A stretch of DNA of 64,000 bases from Thermophilibacter mediterraneus (GCF_900119385.1 NZ_FPKO01000009.1:457405-521404); one strand, 5' to 3'. Positions 31,444 through 47,681 are shown, counted from the first letter of the stretch. The notes: a model not told the origin generated them from the letters alone. A program made the numbers and translations.

Positions 31444-33087
31444 CTATCCCGTATACAGGTCGATGTAGGCAATGTAGTCGCAGAGGCTGCCGCCGAAGTC
31501 CGAGAGGTCGACCCCCGCGAAGTGAGACTCGGGCGCGGCGAGGGCAACAACCCTGACCTGGCCGTCATAGCCCCCGATGATGACCGACCAGACGTAGCCG
31601 CCCTGTCGCCCGACGCCGCAGACGAAGCTGGGCGAGGGCGCCGCGTCGCCCTCGCCGGCAGACGCGACCGGAGCGACGAGGTCCTCGTGGGTGCAGGTGT
31701 CCTCGAGCCCCTCGAGACGGCACGCGCGCATCACGGCGCGCAGGCCGTCCTCGTTCATCTCGGATCCTCCCTCGGGCAGCGTCGCGGATGAGAACGCGTA
31801 GCGGACACCGCCCACGCCGGCGCCCTGCGCGAGCACGTCGGCTCGCGACGCGTCTCCCCCGTAGTGCCCCGTCTCCGGGTAGTCCGAGAGGCGCAGCAGC
31901 TCCCCGCCCGGCCCCTCGTAGCCGGCGTCCGCGTTTCCGGTTGCCACCGACACGCCGCTGAAGAGCGGAGAGAAGCCCTCCTGCGCAAGGTAGCCCGAGA
32001 GCGCCCGCGGGGCGACGTCGAAATAGGCAAGGAGGTCGTACGGGTCGCGCGGGTACGTAACGGCAACCTGCAGCTCGACGGACGAGCCGCCTGCGACCTC
32101 GGTGCCGACCTCGGGACTCGTCCCCACGACCGTGCCCGACGGCGAGGACGACTCGACGTAGGAGACGGTCGCCGAGAAGCCGCCCTGCGCGAGCAGGTCG
32201 CGCGCGGCCGAGAGCTCCATCCCCAGGACGTTGGGGACGGTGAAGGCGCTCGCCACGACGAGCGTCACCCTGTCGGAGGAGAGGAAGGGCTCCCCCTCCC
32301 CCGGACTCACCGAGAGCACCGTGTCGGCCGGCTGACCCGAGCTCTCGTACCCGATCTCGATGTTGAGCGCCCCCGCCTCGGAGAGCGCCTGGCGGGCCCG
32401 CTCGACGTCGAGCCCGACGACCTCGGGGACCACGCGGCTCGAGGCGACCGAGATTGTGATGCCCGCGGCCGGGTCCACGCGCCGGCCCTCCTCGGGGTCG
32501 GAGGCGAGCACGAGGCCGATTCCGTCATCGGCGGCAACGGGCTCGACCTGGACGACGAACCCGAGGTCCTCGAGGGTCTCCGTCGCCTCCTCCTGCCCCA
32601 TACCGACGACGGCGGGAACGGTCCTGCCTCCCCAGAGCTCACGATCATAGGTGTAGAGCGCGACGAGGGCACCGACGGCGAGAAGGACGACGGCCAGCAG
32701 TGCGACCGCCCAGCGCGGAATCCGCCTGCGGCGCTCGGGAAGGCTCTGCACGGGAGAGGGAATCGAGACCGGGGCGCGAGCCGAGGTGAGCTCGTCTGGA
32801 GCCGCCGCCTGGAAGTACGGGTCGTCGAGGGCGTCGATTCCGTCGGCGACGTCATCCACCGCGCGGACGACGGCTATCGTCGGCAGGTCGTCAGGGGGCA
32901 CGGGACGCGCGGGCCCCTCGTCCGCGTCGGGCGCGCTCGAGGCGGCGACGGTGGCGTCGGGGTCGGGAGCGGCGGCGACTGTGGCGTCGGGGTCGGGAGC
33001 GGCGGCGACGGTGGCGTCGGGGTCGACGCGCGGCTCGGGGGCGGGCGCCGGGACCCCGTTCTTCTCGTCCTCTCGGTCGCGCCTCAT
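31444..33087 (-). CDS. Membrane protein with three PASTA domains, no kinase
   Basis: 547 residues from the ATG at 33087 (GACGGGAGGCGAG); an upstream in-frame start at 33111 has no ribosome site. Cytoplasmic ~120 residues with a Pro/Asp/Ala repeat (PDPDATVAAA three times), one helix (WAVALLAVVLLAVGALVALY, ~125-145), then three PASTA modules (VPAVVGMGQEEATETL, VPEVVGLDVERARQAL, VPNVLGMELSAARDLL; ~152-345) and a ~200-residue C-terminal domain with six cysteines. PASTA domains bind peptidoglycan fragments or lipid II. Here they are not attached to a kinase, so it may act as a wall sensor or scaffold. Terminal domain unknown. Confidence 0.85.
   Translation of the reverse strand: MRRDREDEKNGVPAPAPEPRVDPDATVAAAPDPDATVAAAPDPDATVAASSAPDADEGPARPVPPDDLPTIAVVRAVDDVADGIDALDDPYFQAAAPDELTSARAPVSIPSPVQSLPERRRRIPRWAVALLAVVLLAVGALVALYTYDRELWGGRTVPAVVGMGQEEATETLEDLGFVVQVEPVAADDGIGLVLASDPEEGRRVDPAAGITISVASSRVVPEVVGLDVERARQALSEAGALNIEIGYESSGQPADTVLSVSPGEGEPFLSSDRVTLVVASAFTVPNVLGMELSAARDLLAQGGFSATVSYVESSSPSGTVVGTSPEVGTEVAGGSSVELQVAVTYPRDPYDLLAYFDVAPRALSGYLAQEGFSPLFSGVSVATGNADAGYEGPGGELLRLSDYPETGHYGGDASRADVLAQGAGVGGVRYAFSSATLPEGGSEMNEDGLRAVMRACRLEGLEDTCTHEDLVAPVASAGEGDAAPSPSFVCGVGRQGGYVWSVIIGGYDGQVRVVALAAPESHFAGVDLSDFGGSLCDYIAYIDLYTG
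32941..33030. repeat. Three 30-bp tandem repeats inside the PASTA gene
   Basis: Units 32941-32970 and 32971-33000 differ at one base; the third (33001-33030) diverges only in its last few bases. They encode the PDPDATVAAA repeat in the cytoplasmic tail. In-frame length variation by slippage is possible. Confidence 0.9.
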
Positions 33088-33205
33088 CTCGCCTCCCGTC
33101 GTCATGGCCAACTGAGAACCGAGGCTATCGTAGCGTGCTTTCTCGACGACCGGGGCGCCGTCGTCCCAAGCGTCACGAGCGAGCCCCCGAGCGCGTCATG
33201 CGAAA

Positions 33206-33231
33206 AGGGGCCCCGGTCCTCCGGGGCCCCT
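33206..33231 (-). terminator. Intrinsic terminator after clpB
   Basis: Eleven-pair stem AGGGGCCCCGG / CCGGGGCCCCT with a four-base loop; the minus strand continues TTTTCGC. It lies 27 bases past the clpB stop. Confidence 0.8.
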
Positions 33232-33257
33232 CTCCATGCCGCCGCGACGCGACGGCG

Positions 33258-35927
<2,670 letters not shown>

Positions 35928-35998
35928 GGTTGCCCCCTTCGTGGGTCGTTGTTTATCAACGACTATTGTTCCCGCACGAGCTGGGGCGTATACGCAAA

Positions 35999-36019
35999 TC
36001 TAAGTGTCTACATGATAGA
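35999..36019. promoter_or_regulatory. HspR-like operator at clpB
   Basis: TCTAAGT (35999-36005), seven bases, then TGATAGA (36013-36019). One half-site is identical to hsp20 and the other keeps the outer -TAGA, so it is a degenerate inverted repeat. On the minus strand ACTTAGAT is followed five bases later by TATACG. It lies 72-92 bases before the clpB start. Confidence 0.55.
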
Positions 36020-36039
36020 TTATATAAGCGTGAGGAGAA

Positions 36040-36067
36040 GGGCGGGGCACCCGCAGGCACCCCGCCC
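36040..36067 (-). terminator. Terminator after the 6-phospho-beta-glucosidase
   Basis: Eight-pair GC stem GGGCGGGG / CCCCGCCC with a 12-base loop, immediately past the stop at 36074; the minus strand then reads TTCTCCTC, a weak T-rich tail. Confidence 0.5.
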
Positions 36068-36073
36068 CGACGC

Positions 36074-38985
<2,912 letters not shown>

Positions 38986-39067
38986 GGGGTATCACTCCTT
39001 TCAGAGCGTCATGGACGTACGATGGGTTGTCTTGATGTGTGCCCGGAGCGTCGGGCTCCGTCAGGCG

Positions 39068-39376
39068 CTACCTGTCGGCAGCCACGAGCTCCTCGGCCTG
39101 CTTGAGCACGGCGGCTCCGTCACAGCGACCATAGGCCATCGGGTTGATGACGGCGACCGGGGCGGCGTCCCCGACCACCTTGGCAAGCCTTCGCTCCATG
39201 TGGCGAATCTGGGGACCCAGGAGCAGGACGTCGAAGTTGCCGAGCTCCGACTCCACCTGACCCTGCTCGACTGCCCAGATCTTGTAGTCCTTGCCCTGGC
39301 TCTCGGCGGCCTCACGCATCTTGCTTACCACCAGGGACGTCGACATTCCTGCGGCGCATGCCAGCATGATGTTCAT
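39068..39376 (-). CDS. PTS cellobiose-type IIB
   Basis: Phosphoryl carrier from IIA to sugar. 102 residues. Phospho-cysteine in MLACAAGMSTSLVV (C8 region), with the conserved FDVLLLGPQIRHM strand. ATG after GAGAGGAGCTGAGTC. ~80 bases separate it from the IIC gene. Confidence 0.93.
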   Translation of the reverse strand: MNIMLACAAGMSTSLVVSKMREAAESQGKDYKIWAVEQGQVESELGNFDVLLLGPQIRHMERRLAKVVGDAAPVAVINPMAYGRCDGAAVLKQAEELVAADR

Positions 39377-39435
39377 GACTCAGCTCCTCTCTCTTCGCGG
39401 GGTCGAACCCCGATGCTCCACTCTGGTCGGTCCCG

Positions 39436-39765
39436 TTACTTTCCCGACTCGATTCGGGCCATGCGCTCGTACATCTCGACCATGCGCTCGGCCACGTCGC
39501 TTGCCGTAATCGCCATGCTCAGGTGGTCCTGGGCGTGCACGAGGATGATGTTCACCTCGACGCCCTCACCGTTGGCCTCCCCCTGGATGAGGGAGAGCTG
39601 GGTGTCGTGCGCCTCGTGCATCTCCCTCTGAGCCTCCGCGAGATGCTCTCTCGCCGCACCGAAGTCTCCCTCGGCCGCATCGTCAACCGCCATGAGCGCG
39701 GCGGACTTGGCGTTGCCCGCGTGCAGGATGATCTGCATGGCGTTCTCGTACTTGCTCTCGTCCAT
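39436..39765 (-). CDS. PTS lactose/cellobiose-type IIA
   Basis: Trimeric phosphocarrier between HPr and IIB. 109 residues from the ATG at 39765 (GAGAGGAGGAACG). All-helical; the phosphorylated His lies in NIILVHAQDHLSMAI. Directly follows the regulator gene. Confidence 0.93.
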   Translation of the reverse strand: MDESKYENAMQIILHAGNAKSAALMAVDDAAEGDFGAAREHLAEAQREMHEAHDTQLSLIQGEANGEGVEVNIILVHAQDHLSMAITASDVAERMVEMYERMARIESGK

Positions 39766-39796
39766 CGTTCCTCCTCTCGTCATGATGCGTGCGTGT

Positions 39797-41782
39797 TCAC
39801 CGGTTCACTAGCTCCAGCAGGGTGGTGAAGTCCCGCTGGCTGATCAGCGTCTGAATATCCTCCTTGCTCAGGAGGAGGCGTGAGATCCTGTCGTAGAACC
39901 CCTGGAGGTTCTTCTCGGCGCTCGTCGAAATGCTCACGAGAAAGATTGCCTGCACCCAGACCTCGGGCGCCCAGAGGACGGGACTGTCGAGGATTGCCAC
40001 GGCGACGAACGTGTCGGGCGTGCACGGCCTCGCGGGATGGGGCATGCTCACGTTGTTGCCAAAGGCAGTGGGAGCCGCATCCTCGCGTTCCCAGACGAGC
40101 CTCGCGAAGCCCTCCGGGACCTCGCGACGCTCGGCGACGAGGGCGCAGAGGCGATCGATCGCCTCCTTCTTGTCCTGCGCAACAAGATGCGAGAAGAACA
40201 GGCGCTCGTCGAAGTAGGACTCGACGCCCTGCGGGCGGGGGCTTACCTCGAGCGCCTCGCGCACGAGGTGGAGGTCCCCCTCGTCAAGGAAGAAGCCGAC
40301 CTCGCGAACGGGAACGGGGAGCGGGTGCGCCAGGGGCACCGTGGTGAAGACGTAGTCGATGTCCGTGAGGTCGACGGCGTCGACGCCGCCCACGTCGCAG
40401 GTCTCGATGCGGTCGAGGTAGGCGCCGAACTCCCTGCGGTAGCGGTTCTCGAGCAGGCGCGCGCTTCCCGCGCCGGAGGCGCAGACGATGAGGATGTTCT
40501 TGCGCGACGGGCCGCCCTTCTGGCGCTCGAGGGCAAGCTCGAACGCCAGCGCGACGTAGCCGATCTCCTCGTCGCTGAGCCGAGCGTCGTAAGCATCGGC
40601 GAGCACGGCACTCGCCTCGACCGCCATGGTCCAGGCGAGCGGGTAGCGATTCTTGATGTCCGAGAGCAGCGGGTTGTCCATGCGCATGTGGAAGCGCAGG
40701 CGCACTGCGAGCGGAGTCACGTGCTGCGCGAGGTTCATGCGCAGCTCGAGGTCGTCGCGAAAGTCGAAGCGAAAGACAGTCCACACGTGCTCGATCATGC
40801 GCGCGACGACGTCCCACACCTCGTCCGAAATGACGAGGTCGTTCTCCGGGGCGTCTGCGGAGAAGTACAGGCGCTGCCGTCCGGCCAGGTGGATCGCGAT
40901 GTAGGCGACCTCCTCCTCGGGAAGCGCCACGCCGAAGCGGGCCTCCACGAGCGCGGCGACATCGCGCGCGACGGAGAACTCGTGCGTGGAGCGAATCCTG
41001 TCGAGCTGCTCCTCGGGCATGGGAACATAGCAGCCCTCCCTGATGCGCGCGACGGCCACGGCGATGTGGACGATCAGGTTCTGATGGGCGAGTGCGTTGA
41101 CCTGGAAGTTGTTGCGACGCGTGGCCTCGCGCACGCACTCGTCGATGACGGTGACGACCTCGCTCGAGGCGAGCGAGGCGTCGGATGCCGCGCTGTGCCC
41201 GCTCGCGGCGACGGCGGCGAGGCACAGCCGGCGCTTGAGCTCGGGCCCGGTGACGCGAATGCCGTAGCGCGGACGGCGCTCGAGGACGAGGTCGAATCGC
41301 GCGAGGCGGCGCTCGACCTCCTTGAGCTCGTCGCTCACCGTGACGCGGGAGACATAGAGAATCTGCGCGAGGTCGTCGATGGTAATCCAGCCTGTGCGAT
41401 AGAGCAGGTCGTTCATGAGGTAGGCGACGCGCTGCTCCGAGGTGGTGGGAACGGCCTCCCCCGCATGCGAGCCCTCCGAGCCGCTGCGCCCGAGCAGCTC
41501 GTCGATGCGCGAGGGGTCAACGCCCTCGAGGCGATAGACCGATGAGCTGCGCATCTCGATGCGGCCTCGGGAGGAGGACGGGCCGCCCTCGGGGCGAGAG
41601 GCGACCATGGGTCGTGCGCCGTCCCCGCCCTGTGCGTCCGTGCGCGCGAGCAGGTCGTTCGCGCGGCTCACATAGGTGCGGACCGTCCGCACGCTCACGT
41701 CAAGACGCCGGGCGAGCTCAGCGGGGCTGATCTGCCCCTCGTCACGCAGGATCTCTATGAGCTTGGCGAGCTTTGCGTCCAC
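39797..41782 (-). CDS. LicR/MtlR-type PRD transcriptional activator
   Basis: Controls the downstream PTS operon in response to sugar flux. 661 residues, GTG start after GGAAGGAGGAGTC. Order: N-terminal HTH (ISPAELARRLDVSVRTVRTYV), Mga-like second HTH (~105-165), PRD1 (~190-290) and PRD2 (~305-400) with conserved histidines, EIIB-like domain (NILIVCASGAGSARLL, Cys kept), and a C-terminal fructose-type EIIA with active His in NNVSMPHPARP. All phospho-sites seem present, so control by both HPr and the cognate EIIB is likely. Confidence 0.92.
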   Translation of the reverse strand: MDAKLAKLIEILRDEGQISPAELARRLDVSVRTVRTYVSRANDLLARTDAQGGDGARPMVASRPEGGPSSSRGRIEMRSSSVYRLEGVDPSRIDELLGRSGSEGSHAGEAVPTTSEQRVAYLMNDLLYRTGWITIDDLAQILYVSRVTVSDELKEVERRLARFDLVLERRPRYGIRVTGPELKRRLCLAAVAASGHSAASDASLASSEVVTVIDECVREATRRNNFQVNALAHQNLIVHIAVAVARIREGCYVPMPEEQLDRIRSTHEFSVARDVAALVEARFGVALPEEEVAYIAIHLAGRQRLYFSADAPENDLVISDEVWDVVARMIEHVWTVFRFDFRDDLELRMNLAQHVTPLAVRLRFHMRMDNPLLSDIKNRYPLAWTMAVEASAVLADAYDARLSDEEIGYVALAFELALERQKGGPSRKNILIVCASGAGSARLLENRYRREFGAYLDRIETCDVGGVDAVDLTDIDYVFTTVPLAHPLPVPVREVGFFLDEGDLHLVREALEVSPRPQGVESYFDERLFFSHLVAQDKKEAIDRLCALVAERREVPEGFARLVWEREDAAPTAFGNNVSMPHPARPCTPDTFVAVAILDSPVLWAPEVWVQAIFLVSISTSAEKNLQGFYDRISRLLLSKEDIQTLISQRDFTTLLELVNR

Positions 41783-41791
41783 GACTCCTCC

Positions 41792-41814
41792 TTCCGTAGC
41801 TCAATCCTACGGAA
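41792..41814. promoter_or_regulatory. Inverted repeat before the LicR-type gene
   Basis: Perfect 8-bp arms TTCCGTAG and CTACGGAA with a seven-base centre, ending ten bases before the GTG start; the right edge of the ribosome site overlaps it. It fits an autoregulatory operator or a translation-blocking hairpin. Confidence 0.5.
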
Positions 41815-41882
41815 TGGCACACGGAGTCTCCACAAAGGGTTTTGCCGTCGCCGCGGAAGGCGCCTCGACGAATGGGGCGCCG

Positions 41883-42335
41883 CTACTTCTCGTCCTTCTC
41901 TCCGGGCGCGCCGCCGAGCAGCAGACGACGCATGACCTGCTCAGGGCTGCAACCGCTGTCATAGCGGGCAAGCGCCGTGATCTTCTCCTGCATGCGGAAC
42001 TCGTGGACCTCGTCCTCGAGCTCTCGCACGCGACGGCGCAGCTCCTCGAGCTCGTCCTCGCGCTCGAGCATCCGCTCGCGCATGTCGAGGATGCGCACGA
42101 CGCCCGCGAGGTTGATGCCCTCGTCCGTGAGCTTTGAGATGAGGTTGAGGCGATCGATGTCCGACTGCGAGTAGAGCCGCGTGTTGCCGCGCGAGCGCCC
42201 GGGGGTCACGAGGCCCTTCTGCTCGTAGACGCGCAGGGTCTGCGGGTGCATGCCGGTGAGCTCGGCGGCGACGCTGATCATGTAGAGCGGCTTGTTGCGG
42301 TCGGACCCGCGGCCCTCGTTATCGCTTCGTGCCAT
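41883..42335 (-). CDS. hspR: HspR, MerR-family heat-shock repressor
   Basis: Represses dnaK, clpB and related genes; the DnaK chaperone acts as corepressor in Streptomyces. 150 residues from the ATG at 42335 (GAGGAGGTCATGCGCT), overlapping the dnaJ end by 17 bases. Mer[52 protein letters not shown]..., then a coiled coil ([25 protein letters not shown]). HPQTLRxYE is characteristic of HspR. Last gene of the dnaK locus, so it is autoregulated if the dnaK operator is real. Confidence 0.92.
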   Translation of the reverse strand: MARSDNEGRGSDRNKPLYMISVAAELTGMHPQTLRVYEQKGLVTPGRSRGNTRLYSQSDIDRLNLISKLTDEGINLAGVVRILDMRERMLEREDELEELRRRVRELEDEVHEFRMQEKITALARYDSGCSPEQVMRRLLLGGAPGEKDEK

Positions 42336-43284
42336 AGCGCATGACCTCCTCGCGATAGTCGCGGGTATCGGCATCGCGCAGGGCCTCGAGGGCCTCGCGC
42401 TCCTTCTTGGTGAGCAGGGTGGGGACCTTCACGCGCACCGTCACGTAGAGGGCCCCTCGCGACCCCTTGCGCTTGACGCTCGGCGCCCCGAGGTCGCGGA
42501 AGCGGAACGTCTTCCCGTCCTGCGTGCCGGCGGGCACCTTGAGGCGGACCTCGGTGCCGTCGGGCGTGGGCACCTCGACCGTCGCCCCGAGCGACGCCTC
42601 GTAGACGCTGATGGGCAGGTCCATGCGCACGTCGGCCCCGTCGCGCTTGAAGACGGGGTGCTCCGCCACGTGCGTGGTGATGACGAGGTCCCCGCGGTCG
42701 CCGCCGTTGGTGCCGTACTCGCCGCGCCCGCGATAGCGGAGCTTTCCGCCGTCCACCGCGCCGGCGGGAATCTTGATGGTGAGCGTCTGCTCCTCGCCCG
42801 TCGAGGGAACGCGGTAGGTCGCCTTGCGCGTGGCGCCGCGGAAGGCCTCCTCTGCGCTCACGTCAACGGACATGGTGAGGTCGCTGCCCTTGGTCGGGCG
42901 GTTCGCCGCGCGGGCGCCCGCCGCGCCGCCGAAGATCGACGAGAAGTCGAAGCCGCCGAACCCGTCGCCACCCCGCATGTTGTTGAAGATGTCAGACCAG
43001 TCGCCACCCACGTTCGTGGTGTAGGTATAGCGGCCTCGACCGCCCGACCCACCGAAGTCGGCGCCCGGGATGCCGCCGAACATGAGCATCTGGTCGTACT
43101 CGCGGCGCTTCTGCGGGTCGGAGAGCGTGGTGTAGGCCTCGCTGATCTCCTTGAACTTCCCCTCGTCGCCGCCGGCGTCGGGGTGGTACTTGGCGGCGAG
43201 CTTGCGGAACGCCTTCTTTATCTCGTCATCGGTGGCGTCGCGCTTGACGCCCAGCACGTCGTAGTAGCTCTTCTTGGTTGCCAT
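42319..43284 (-). CDS. dnaJ: DnaJ-type co-chaperone without zinc finger
   Basis: Hsp40 that stimulates DnaK ATPase. 321 residues: J domain with HPD ([33 protein letters not shown]), a Gly/Phe-rich linker (~70-130) and the two C-terminal beta domains ([22 protein letters not shown]..., [21 protein letters not shown]). The four CxxCxGxG zinc repeats are missing, so this is a type II (CbpA-like) DnaJ standing in the canonical dnaJ position. ATG after GAAAGGGGGCTCGTGCAGA. Confidence 0.9.
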   Translation of the reverse strand: MATKKSYYDVLGVKRDATDDEIKKAFRKLAAKYHPDAGGDEGKFKEISEAYTTLSDPQKRREYDQMLMFGGIPGADFGGSGGRGRYTYTTNVGGDWSDIFNNMRGGDGFGGFDFSSIFGGAAGARAANRPTKGSDLTMSVDVSAEEAFRGATRKATYRVPSTGEEQTLTIKIPAGAVDGGKLRYRGRGEYGTNGGDRGDLVITTHVAEHPVFKRDGADVRMDLPISVYEASLGATVEVPTPDGTEVRLKVPAGTQDGKTFRFRDLGAPSVKRKGSRGALYVTVRVKVPTLLTKKEREALEALRDADTRDYREEVMRYGTKR

Positions 43285-43402
43285 TCTGCACGAGCCCCCT
43301 TTCGGTATTCGCCTGGGGAGCGTCCCCAGCCGCTGTCACGTCACATGCGCCGCATCGCAGCTCCGGGGCGGGCGTCGCCCCCGATGCCCGGGCACAAAGA
43401 AC

Positions 43403-43428
43403 GCGCCCGGGCCTGCGGGTCCGGGCGC
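43403..43428 (-). terminator. Partial terminator between grpE and dnaJ
   Basis: Eight-pair stem GCGCCCGG / CCGGGCGC followed on the minus strand by GTTCTTTGTG, a few bases past the grpE stop. dnaJ-hspR would then be expressed at a lower level than dnaK-grpE. Confidence 0.55.
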
Positions 43429-43434
43429 CTCGGG

Positions 43435-44211
43435 CTACTTCGTCTCGGCCTGCTCCGCGGCCTCGCCCTCGCCTGCTGCCGGATCCTCCGTCGGCCGCTT
43501 GGGCCCCCCGTAGGTGACCGTCACCATGGCGGTCCGGATGACCTTGTCGCCCATGCGGTAGCCCTTCTGATAGACCTGGGCGACCGTCTCGTCATAGGCG
43601 TCCTTGTCCTCCACGCGACCGACCGCCTGGTGCGCGAGGGGCTCGAAGGGCTCCCCCGCCGGGTCGATGGGCTCGACCCCCTCCTTTGCGAGCACGGCAA
43701 GCATCTTGGCGTGCACCGCGGAGACGCCGTCAACGAACTGCTTGAGCTGAGCGTTCTCCTCGGTCGCACCGGCGTGCTCGATGGCGCGCTCGATGTCGTC
43801 GATCACGGGGAGCAGGTTCGTGACCAGTCCCTCCGCCGCGCGCTCGCGCTCGACGAGGCGCTCTGCCGCGGTGCGGCGACGGTAGTTGTCCCAGTCCGCC
43901 TGAAGCCTGACCAGGCGGTCCTTGGCCTCCGCGGCGTCCTTCTTGGCGGACTCGATCTGGTCCTCGACCTCGGACAGCTTCCTCTGCAGCTCGTCGCGCT
44001 CGGAGCGAATCCTGTCGGCGTCCGCCGCCAGCTCACGCTCCGCGGCCTCCTCGCCGGCACGGATGGCCGCCTCCACGCGGGCGCGCTCCTCGGCCTCCTC
44101 GTCGACCTCCTCGGGCGTCTCGGGGCTCTCGTCGCCGGCCTCCTCGGTCGTCACCTCGTCGGGCTCCACGACCTCGCTCTTCTCGTCCTCAACCTCGATG
44201 GGCACCTTCAC
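43435..44211 (-). CDS. grpE: Nucleotide exchange factor GrpE
   Basis: ADP/ATP exchanger of DnaK. 259 residues from the GTG at 44211, chosen for GAGGAGGGTGAC directly upstream; an earlier in-frame start would lie inside the palindromic repeat at 44235-44263. Long acidic N-terminal tail, a coiled coil (~65-130) and the GrpE beta domain (NLLPVIDDIERAIEHA, ..., VYQKGYRMGDKVIRTAMVTV). The C-terminal tail is also acidic. Confidence 0.95.
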   Translation of the reverse strand: MKVPIEVEDEKSEVVEPDEVTTEEAGDESPETPEEVDEEAEERARVEAAIRAGEEAAERELAADADRIRSERDELQRKLSEVEDQIESAKKDAAEAKDRLVRLQADWDNYRRRTAAERLVERERAAEGLVTNLLPVIDDIERAIEHAGATEENAQLKQFVDGVSAVHAKMLAVLAKEGVEPIDPAGEPFEPLAHQAVGRVEDKDAYDETVAQVYQKGYRMGDKVIRTAMVTVTYGGPKRPTEDPAAGEGEAAEQAETK

Positions 44212-44234
44212 GTCACCCTCCTCAAACTTCTCAG

Positions 44235-44263
44235 CGTGCAAAAGTGACTGTCCCTTTTGCACG
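44235..44263. repeat. Dispersed palindrome, copy 1
   Basis: Ten-base arms CGTGCAAAAG and CTTTTGCACG around a nine-base centre; core AAAAGTGACTGTCCCTTTT. Located between dnaK and grpE. On the minus strand the right arm contributes CTTTTG, so it may attenuate dnaK read-through. Related copies at 47680-47698 and 51711-51739. Confidence 0.75.
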
Positions 44264-44324
44264 AGGGGCGACCGCGTGACCGTGGCCGCCCCTGATTGCC
44301 ATCCGCTATGCGACCGGACCGGAA

Positions 44325-46223
<1,899 letters not shown>

Positions 46224-46332
46224 GGTTGCTCTCCTTTTCCTGCGCGGGGCGTCCGTGGCGACCGCCCCTCTCGCGTGGTTCCTTTGCTCTACGGTGGAGT
46301 TTATCCCCCATGCGCTTCGATTCTATACATTA

Positions 46333-46353
46333 TCTAAGTCTCCACATATGAGA
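46333..46353. promoter_or_regulatory. HspR-like operator at dnaK
   Basis: TCTAAGT (46333-46339), seven bases, then TATGAGA (46347-46353). The first half-site equals those at hsp20 and clpB; the second is degenerate. On the minus strand ACTTAGAT is followed four bases later by TATAGAAT, a good -10 box. 110-130 bases before the dnaK start. Confidence 0.55.
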
Positions 46354-46425
46354 TTTTTTGACGCGCAGCGTTGAGGGTAGGCCCGCGAGCGTCACCAGAG
46401 CCCCGGTGCCGCAGCGTCGTGCCCC

Positions 46426-46974
46426 CTACAGCAGGCGATGCTCGAATCGGCCGTTCTCGTAGACTCCGTAGCTGGCAGTGCCGTCCTTGGGAATGCCCGC
46501 CGAGCCGGGGTTGAAGACCCAAGCGCCGTGCTCCGAGCTCATCTCGCTCACCTTGATGTGCGTGTGCCCGTAGACGATCGCGGAGCGGTCGGGCAGCGCG
46601 GGCCATCGGTCGACGCTGTTGTGGTAGCCCGGGCCCCAGACGTGCCCATGCGTGAGGAAGAGGGTGTACGGGCCGCCATCGACGGTCGGGTCCACCAGGA
46701 TGTTGTGGTCTGCCATGCAGGGAAAGCCCAGGACCATCTGGTCGACCTCGGCCTCGCAGTTGCCGCGGACGGCGATCACACGATCCGCTATGGAGTTGAG
46801 CATCTCGATGACGCGCTTGGGGGCATAGTCTGCAGGCAGGTCGTTTCGGGGCCCGTGGTAGAGCAGGTCGCCGAGGAGCACGACGCGGTCGGGCCCCTCG
46901 GCCTCGATGGCGGACATGAGGCGGGCGCACGCATCGGCGGCGCCATGGATGTCGGAGGCGATAACGAGCTTCAT
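46426..46974 (-). CDS. YfcE/MJ0936-type metallophosphoesterase
   Basis: 182 residues from the ATG at 46974 (AAGGGAACTCCC). Dimetal phosphoesterase motifs: IASDIHGA, LLGDLLYHGPRN, VRGNCEAEVD, LTHGHVWG and VYGHTHIK, all present. Relatives hydrolyse phosphodiesters such as bis-pNPP or cyclic nucleotides; the natural substrate is unknown. The start overlaps the stop of the chelatase gene in ATGA, so translation is coupled. Confidence 0.85.
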   Translation of the reverse strand: MKLVIASDIHGAADACARLMSAIEAEGPDRVVLLGDLLYHGPRNDLPADYAPKRVIEMLNSIADRVIAVRGNCEAEVDQMVLGFPCMADHNILVDPTVDGGPYTLFLTHGHVWGPGYHNSVDRWPALPDRSAIVYGHTHIKVSEMSSEHGAWVFNPGSAGIPKDGTASYGVYENGRFEHRLL

Positions 46975-47681
46975 GGGAGTTCCCTTCGAACGTGTTGGAC
47001 AACGAGCGCGCGAACCGCGGGCAGCTCGGCGAGCGCGTGGGGCCACCGCTCGACCACGCAGCCCGCGCGCCCGAGCTCGACGCTCAGGTCGACGAGGACG
47101 TCGCGACGGGCGTGATGCCCGAGCGACATGAGGAGGGGGCCGAGAAGAACCGTGTCGCCGGGGCGCGTGCTCAGACGACCTGCCAGGCTCGAGGGCGCTC
47201 CCACGAGGACGTCCGCCCGACCCGATCGGCGCAGCGCGGCCTCGAGCCGGGCGAACGACGCCTCGCACTCGGCGCCGCGGTGCCCCGCCAGCGCGACGAC
47301 GCGCCCCGGGCGCGCGGGGAGCGCCCCATCGAGCGCGGAGGCCACGGCCTCAAAATCCCCCTCGCTCGAGAGCAGGGGCGGCGCGAGCCGAAGCTCGTCG
47401 AAGCCCGGCGACGCGGCGAGGACGGCGGCGGCGCACTCCCCCTGCAGCCGGCCGTCTGCCACGTGCGTGGTCGCCACGAGGGCGCGGCGGACCCCCGCCG
47501 AGCGCAGCTCGGCAAGGACCTCCGGGACCGTCGGCCCGACCGGTCGCCCGCCCGTCCTTGCCCGAATCGTGACGTCGGCGCGCACGGCCGAGGTCAGCTC
47601 GTCGACGAGCCGCGCGACGCCCGCGTCGTCGCGCTCTCCCGACAGGCAGCCGGCAATCACCAGCGCGTCAAAATGGTTCAA
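46971..47681 (-). CDS. Probable CbiK-type sirohydrochlorin chelatase, divergent
   Basis: About 236 residues from a TTG at 47681; GTG starts at 47702 and 47660 are alternatives. Sequence: PTVPEVLAELRSAGVRRALVATTHVADG, VVALAGHRGAECEASFARLEAAL and PLLMSLGHHARRDVLVDLSVELGRAGCVVE follow the order of the CbiK half-domains, with the two metal-insertion histidines retained in AGHRG and GHHARRD. The usual N-terminal SFGTS motif is not obvious. Product would be siroheme or cobalt-sirohydrochlorin. The first codons come from a dispersed palindrome. Assignment is moderate; it is close to the siroheme-type reductase gene. Confidence 0.55.
   Translation of the reverse strand: MNHFDALVIAGCLSGERDDAGVARLVDELTSAVRADVTIRARTGGRPVGPTVPEVLAELRSAGVRRALVATTHVADGRLQGECAAAVLAASPGFDELRLAPPLLSSEGDFEAVASALDGALPARPGRVVALAGHRGAECEASFARLEAALRRSGRADVLVGAPSSLAGRLSTRPGDTVLLGPLLMSLGHHARRDVLVDLSVELGRAGCVVERWPHALAELPAVRALVVQHVRRELP

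Noticed and set aside
32941-33030. CRISPR-like array
   Set aside because: Repeats are contiguous with no spacers and code for a peptide repeat.
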